Origin: JADJQU01 sp035490315
GTDB taxonomy: Bacteria; Planctomycetota; UBA1135; GCA-002686595
Reading direction: 5' to 3'
Assembly: GCA_035490315.1 (NCBI GenBank)
Contig: DATHET010000167.1
Location: forward strand, 1-7,894
DNA length: 7,894 nt
In this document: one piece after another, positions 5,280 through 7,894 of the stretch
Layout of the letters: the number at the start of each line of letters is the position of its first letter
How positions within the stretch are numbered: position 1 is the first letter of the stretch
The notes under the pieces: model-generated
The model's input: only the letters and a program-made list of their open reading frames with translations
The model's database searches: none
Told to the model about the DNA's origin: nothing
Translations under genes and position numbers: made by a program

Positions 5280-6514
5280 GGCATCGCGACGTAAGTCTCC
5301 TCGACCCACTTCTCCCAGGCGGCCTGGAACTCGACGTAGTTCATGCCGAAGCACTCCTGGAAGGCCTTGCGGTGGAAATCGAGCATGTCGCTGCTGTCGG
5401 ACATGTGCTGCTTGTTCATGCGGCCGTGCAGCTTGCCGTTGAACGCGGCGTATTCGTTCGGCTTCGCGCGAATCAGGTAGTCGGTCATCGACCAGACCGT
5501 GAAATGGTGGTTGAGGGTGAGACCTGCGTAGTCTTTCAACGTCAGCAATTGCGCCATGCTGATCTGCTGATTCGCAGCGATCATCTTCTTGACCTCGGGC
5601 TCCCACTTCTCCTTGCGAGTCATGTTCGCGACCGCGCCCTCCGAGGAGTCGAAGGAGTTGAACTTCGGATTGATCTCGCGCTCCATGAAGTGGGCCAGGC
5701 CTTCACGGATCCAGATCGGCGTGTCGTAGGAATAGTGCTTGTAGGCGTCGAGCATGTTGATCGCCAGGTTGAAGGCGACGTGGCCGTGCATCGACGGATC
5801 TTCCTTGAGCAGGCCCGCGCCGGTGTGCGCGACGAGCACCAGCGAGTCGCGCGAGGTCACGTTCCAGCGCTGGGTCAAGCGCGTCGTCACGCCGAACTGC
5901 TCGCGCAGGAACGTCGTCCCCGCCGCTTCGCTGGGCAGCAGGATCACTTCGAACTTGCCCTTCTGTCCCAGGTAGGGTCCCTCGCCCATGTACTTGTAGC
6001 GGCCGTCGTACTGCTTGGTGCCGGTGGGAAAGTCGGCGTCCTTGACCTGCATCAATTGCTGGAAGCGCGTGTAGTTCTCCTCGCAGCGCTGCGCGTACAG
6101 GTGCACGCGGATCCAGGGGTCGAGCACCTTGGGCTTGGTGTCGACATTGGGCAGCACCAGCGCCAGCTTCTCGAGCTCCGCGCGCAAGTCCTTCTTCTCC
6201 TCTTCCTTGATCTTGTAGGACCCGAGGCCCACTCCGATCTCGAAGTGCGCGCTCTCGATCCAGCGGATGTCGACGACGGCGAGCAGCTCGTCGGCGTGCT
6301 TCGTGTCGTTGCTGCCGAACTCGAAGCCGCCGTGTGACACGATCCCGGCCTTGCCCATGGTCTCGGGATCGTTCTTGCAGTACGGGCAGGACGCCGGGTC
6401 GTTCTTCTTCGGATCGTCGGGCCCGCCAGCCGCGAGCAGGGTCGTGGAGACGCAGAGGAGCGCGGCGAGGACCAGGAGGCCGCGGCGACGAAGGTGCAAG
6501 AAGGGTTGCGTCAT
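5273..6514 (-). CDS. Secreted gluzincin-like (DUF1570-like) protein, catalytic motif apparently degenerate
   Basis: The 413-residue product begins with a basic patch and hydrophobic stretch (residues 8-29), a signal peptide. A Cys43-Pro-Tyr-Cys46 pair follows, which could bind a metal or form a disulfide. Residues 85-230 hold a charged helical part ('EEEKKDLRAELEKLALVLP') and a beta-containing part. The core at 235-285 has 'MHGHVAFNLAINML' and then 'PIWIREGLAHFME', the arrangement of gluzincin peptidase-like domains in which a His-containing helix precedes W-x-x-EGLAH. The usual HExxH is not present: His243 and His245 are there, the glutamate is not, while Glu271 and His275 are retained. The C-terminal part ends 'FQAAWEKWVEETYVAMPP', as in related planctomycete proteins. 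It may be a non-catalytic homologue or use another metal site. Substrate unknown. It lies convergent to the operon and downstream of the sulfatase-like gene, 149 nt away, with no obvious functional link. No clear Shine-Dalgarno precedes the ATG. Confidence 0.7.
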   Translation of the reverse strand: MTQPFLHLRRRGLLVLAALLCVSTTLLAAGGPDDPKKNDPASCPYCKNDPETMGKAGIVSHGGFEFGSNDTKHADELLAVVDIRWIESAHFEIGVGLGSYKIKEEEKKDLRAELEKLALVLPNVDTKPKVLDPWIRVHLYAQRCEENYTRFQQLMQVKDADFPTGTKQYDGRYKYMGEGPYLGQKGKFEVILLPSEAAGTTFLREQFGVTTRLTQRWNVTSRDSLVLVAHTGAGLLKEDPSMHGHVAFNLAINMLDAYKHYSYDTPIWIREGLAHFMEREINPKFNSFDSSEGAVANMTRKEKWEPEVKKMIAANQQISMAQLLTLKDYAGLTLNHHFTVWSMTDYLIRAKPNEYAAFNGKLHGRMNKQHMSDSSDMLDFHRKAFQECFGMNYVEFQAAWEKWVEETYVAMPP

Positions 6515-6635
6515 GGCTGTCGAGACCAGGATAGATCCGGATCCGCTCGCTGTTGCGATTTTTGCCGTGACGAGCCTGTCCTGGGGCCCCCGAATCCCGA
6601 CTTTTCCCGAGGCCGAGCCACTGCCACCCCGCGGC

Positions 6636-6659
6636 GCCGGCGCGGGCCCGCAGGCCGGC
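6636..6659 (-). terminator. GC-rich hairpin just past the sulfatase-like gene
   Basis: GCCGGC at 6636-6641 can pair with GCCGGC at 6654-6659, and the 10-bp palindrome GCGGGCCCGC (6642-6651) lies inside, so a compact hairpin with a short bulge is possible. It begins 4 nt after the TAG of the minus-strand sulfatase-like gene. No T-run follows on the minus strand. The rest of the 6515-6663 spacer shows only an A/T-richer patch (6555-6564) and a weak TATCCT -10-like box about 18 nt before the gluzincin-like ATG. Confidence 0.35.
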
Positions 6660-6663
6660 CGAT

Positions 6664-7894
6664 CTAGTTGTTCGCCACCAGGGGCGCGGCTGCGCTGCCC
6701 GGCAGGATGCGGTTCGTCCGCAGGGCGGTGATGACCACCTGCACGGCGGCCAGCATCCTTTTTTCCTGGGCAGCCAGGTCGGAGCCCAGGCCGGGAGCGC
6801 TGGTGTCGAGCCTGCGCTCCAGGTCGTGGGATATCCAGCCCGGCTCCTCGATGCGCACCACGATTTCATTGCGCACGCACAGGGCCCCGCGCGACGCCGG
6901 CGGGCTGTCGTCGAAGAGCGAGCGGCCGAGGGCGGCGTAGGGCGTGGTCCAGTGGGCCAGGTCGACGATGCTGGGCAGCAGGTCGACCTGGCTCGCGACC
7001 GCCGGCTCGACGCGCGCCGCCAGGCCGGGCGCGATCACCAGGCAGGGGATGTGGTGCATCTCCGCCGCCGACTTGCCGCCGATCCCGACTCCAGAGCGGT
7101 GATCCGAGACGAGGACGAAGATCGTGTTTTCGAAGTAGCCTGCCTTGCGGGCCGAGGCGAAGAACGTCCCGAGGGCCGAGTCCGCGTAGTGCACGCTGTT
7201 CCAGTACGAGTGCTCCGGCGTGTCGTCCGGATACGGCGAGGGATGTCCCGCCGGCACCTGGAAGGGCAGGTGGGTCGAGGTGGTGAACGCGAAGCCCAGG
7301 AAGGGCTGGGGCGAGCTCGCGAACTGCGCGTGGGCGGTGGCGAGCAGGTCCGCGTCCCAGGCCCCCCACTCCGCCATCGGCTCGTGACCGGTCGCGGCTG
7401 CGATTCCATCGCGGCCGAGGTAATGCTCGAAACCGGCCAGGGCCGCGATCGAGTCGATGCGGAAGGAGCGCTCCTTCGAGCCCTGAAGAAAATGCGTCGC
7501 ATAGCCTTCGGCCAGGCCCAAGCGGCCCAGGTAGGACAGGCGCGACTGCTCGACGCCGCGGCCCAGGTAGGGCATTCCCGGCAGGGTCGGCAGGCCGCAG
7601 AGAACCGCGAGCAGCCCGTGGGTGCTGCGCTGGCCCGCGGCGTAGAAGCTCGAGAACAGGACGCCTTCGCGGCTGAGCGCGTCGAAGTTGGGCGTCAGGC
7701 CCAAGGGTTTCTTGCCGGCTTCCTTGCGCAGCGCGTCGACGACGTCGCCGTCCCAGCTCTCGAGCAGGAGCACGACCACGTTCGGACGGCTCGGCTCCTG
7801 GCTCGCGCGCGCGCGCAGCAGCGGGTAAGCGGGATCGATCGCGTGCTCCTCTTCGCTGAAGAGCTGGGCGCGCACGTTTTCGACCGCTGTGGTC
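6664..7894 (-). CDS. Sulfatase/LTA synthase-like alkaline-phosphatase-superfamily protein (5' truncated)
   Basis: At least 409 residues are present; the frame is open to the right edge, so the true start is outside the window and the GTG at 7875 is only the first start-type codon visible. Numbered from that GTG, the superfamily elements are in order: 'PNVVVLLLESWDG' (Glu39), the nucleophile segment 'QRSTHGLLAVLCGLP' with Thr85, His202 in 'STHLPF', and 'LVSDHRSGVG' with Asp258-His259. Thr in the nucleophile site with an 'LLLES' start resembles LtaS and OpgB-type phosphoglycerol/phosphoethanolamine transferases rather than true sulfatases, which have Cys or Ser in C/S-x-P-x-R. The missing N-terminus in these families usually holds several membrane helices, so a membrane-anchored enzyme acting on lipid or envelope glycan is likely. 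The C-terminal 80 residues are helical and not recognised. The stop is TAG at 6664-6666. Confidence 0.8.
   Translation of the reverse strand, partial: TTAVENVRAQLFSEEEHAIDPAYPLLRARASQEPSRPNVVVLLLESWDGDVVDALRKEAGKKPLGLTPNFDALSREGVLFSSFYAAGQRSTHGLLAVLCGLPTLPGMPYLGRGVEQSRLSYLGRLGLAEGYATHFLQGSKERSFRIDSIAALAGFEHYLGRDGIAAATGHEPMAEWGAWDADLLATAHAQFASSPQPFLGFAFTTSTHLPFQVPAGHPSPYPDDTPEHSYWNSVHYADSALGTFFASARKAGYFENTIFVLVSDHRSGVGIGGKSAAEMHHIPCLVIAPGLAARVEPAVASQVDLLPSIVDLAHWTTPYAALGRSLFDDSPPASRGALCVRNEIVVRIEEPGWISHDLERRLDTSAPGLGSDLAAQEKRMLAAVQVVITALRTNRILPGSAAAPLVANN

Noticed and set aside
5254..5280. TGA of the glycosyltransferase as a recoded codon
   Set aside because: The hairpin stem begins only 8 nt downstream with a 5-bp stem, and the frame continues directly into the convergent gene, so it is an ordinary stop.
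5372..6337. Plus-strand open frame opposite the gluzincin-like gene
   Set aside because: It is rich in His, Val and Arg, has no recognisable domain, and mirrors the third-position bias of the real minus-strand gene.
1..7894. tRNA, rRNA, CRISPR array, insertion sequence or attachment site
   Set aside because: No cloverleaf-like tRNA sequence, spaced direct repeats, transposase-like protein or terminal inverted repeats were seen in either strand.

Overview
The window is high-GC bacterial DNA with long reading frames, strong G/C preference at third codon positions and many secreted or membrane proteins. The tail of the first gene, a tryptophan-rich 'WNFQVWFRD' stretch followed by 'NLSNGLGVTF', resembles the C-terminal domain of many secreted proteins of Planctomycetota. 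A planctomycete or close relative is therefore my best guess, from memory of such proteins rather than from a search. No RNA gene, insertion sequence, CRISPR array, integrase or plasmid gene is visible.

Layout: (1) 1-263, the 3' end of a secreted-protein gene on the plus strand. (2) 264-353, a convergent spacer with a perfect 12-bp hairpin. (3) 354-1409 on the minus strand, a secreted trypsin-like serine protease. (4) 1410-1536, a divergent spacer with a 16-bp palindrome. (5) 1537-2385, 2417-3688 and 3697-5256 on the plus strand, a probable operon encoding an exported CxxCH (haem c-like) protein, a TlpA/ResA-like thioredoxin-fold protein and an ArnT/PMT-type membrane glycosyltransferase. (6) 5273-6514 on the minus strand, a secreted gluzincin-like protein that seems to lack HExxH. 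(7) 6515-6663, a spacer. (8) 6664 to the window end on the minus strand, a sulfatase/LTA-synthase-like protein cut by the window edge.

The most unusual item is the first gene of the operon. Its frame contains two in-frame TGA codons, at 1738-1740 and 2278-2280, and coding-like sequence continues in the same frame after each. Each TGA is followed, after exactly 13 nt, by a stem-loop whose apical loop contains GU and begins 20-21 nt after the TGA. This is the geometry expected of a bacterial SECIS element. Neighbouring genes use TGA as an ordinary stop. I therefore propose a 282-residue selenoprotein with selenocysteine at residues 68 and 248, joined to a CxxCH motif and encoded just upstream of a periplasmic thiol oxidoreductase. 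A gene broken by two nonsense mutations, or one that ends at the second TGA with the hairpin as terminator, remains possible.

The three operon genes suggest a redox theme outside the cytoplasmic membrane: a haem/Sec protein, a CPNC thioredoxin-fold protein, and a glycosyltransferase whose extracytoplasmic C-terminal domain carries five cysteines. That functional link is inference from gene order and residue content.
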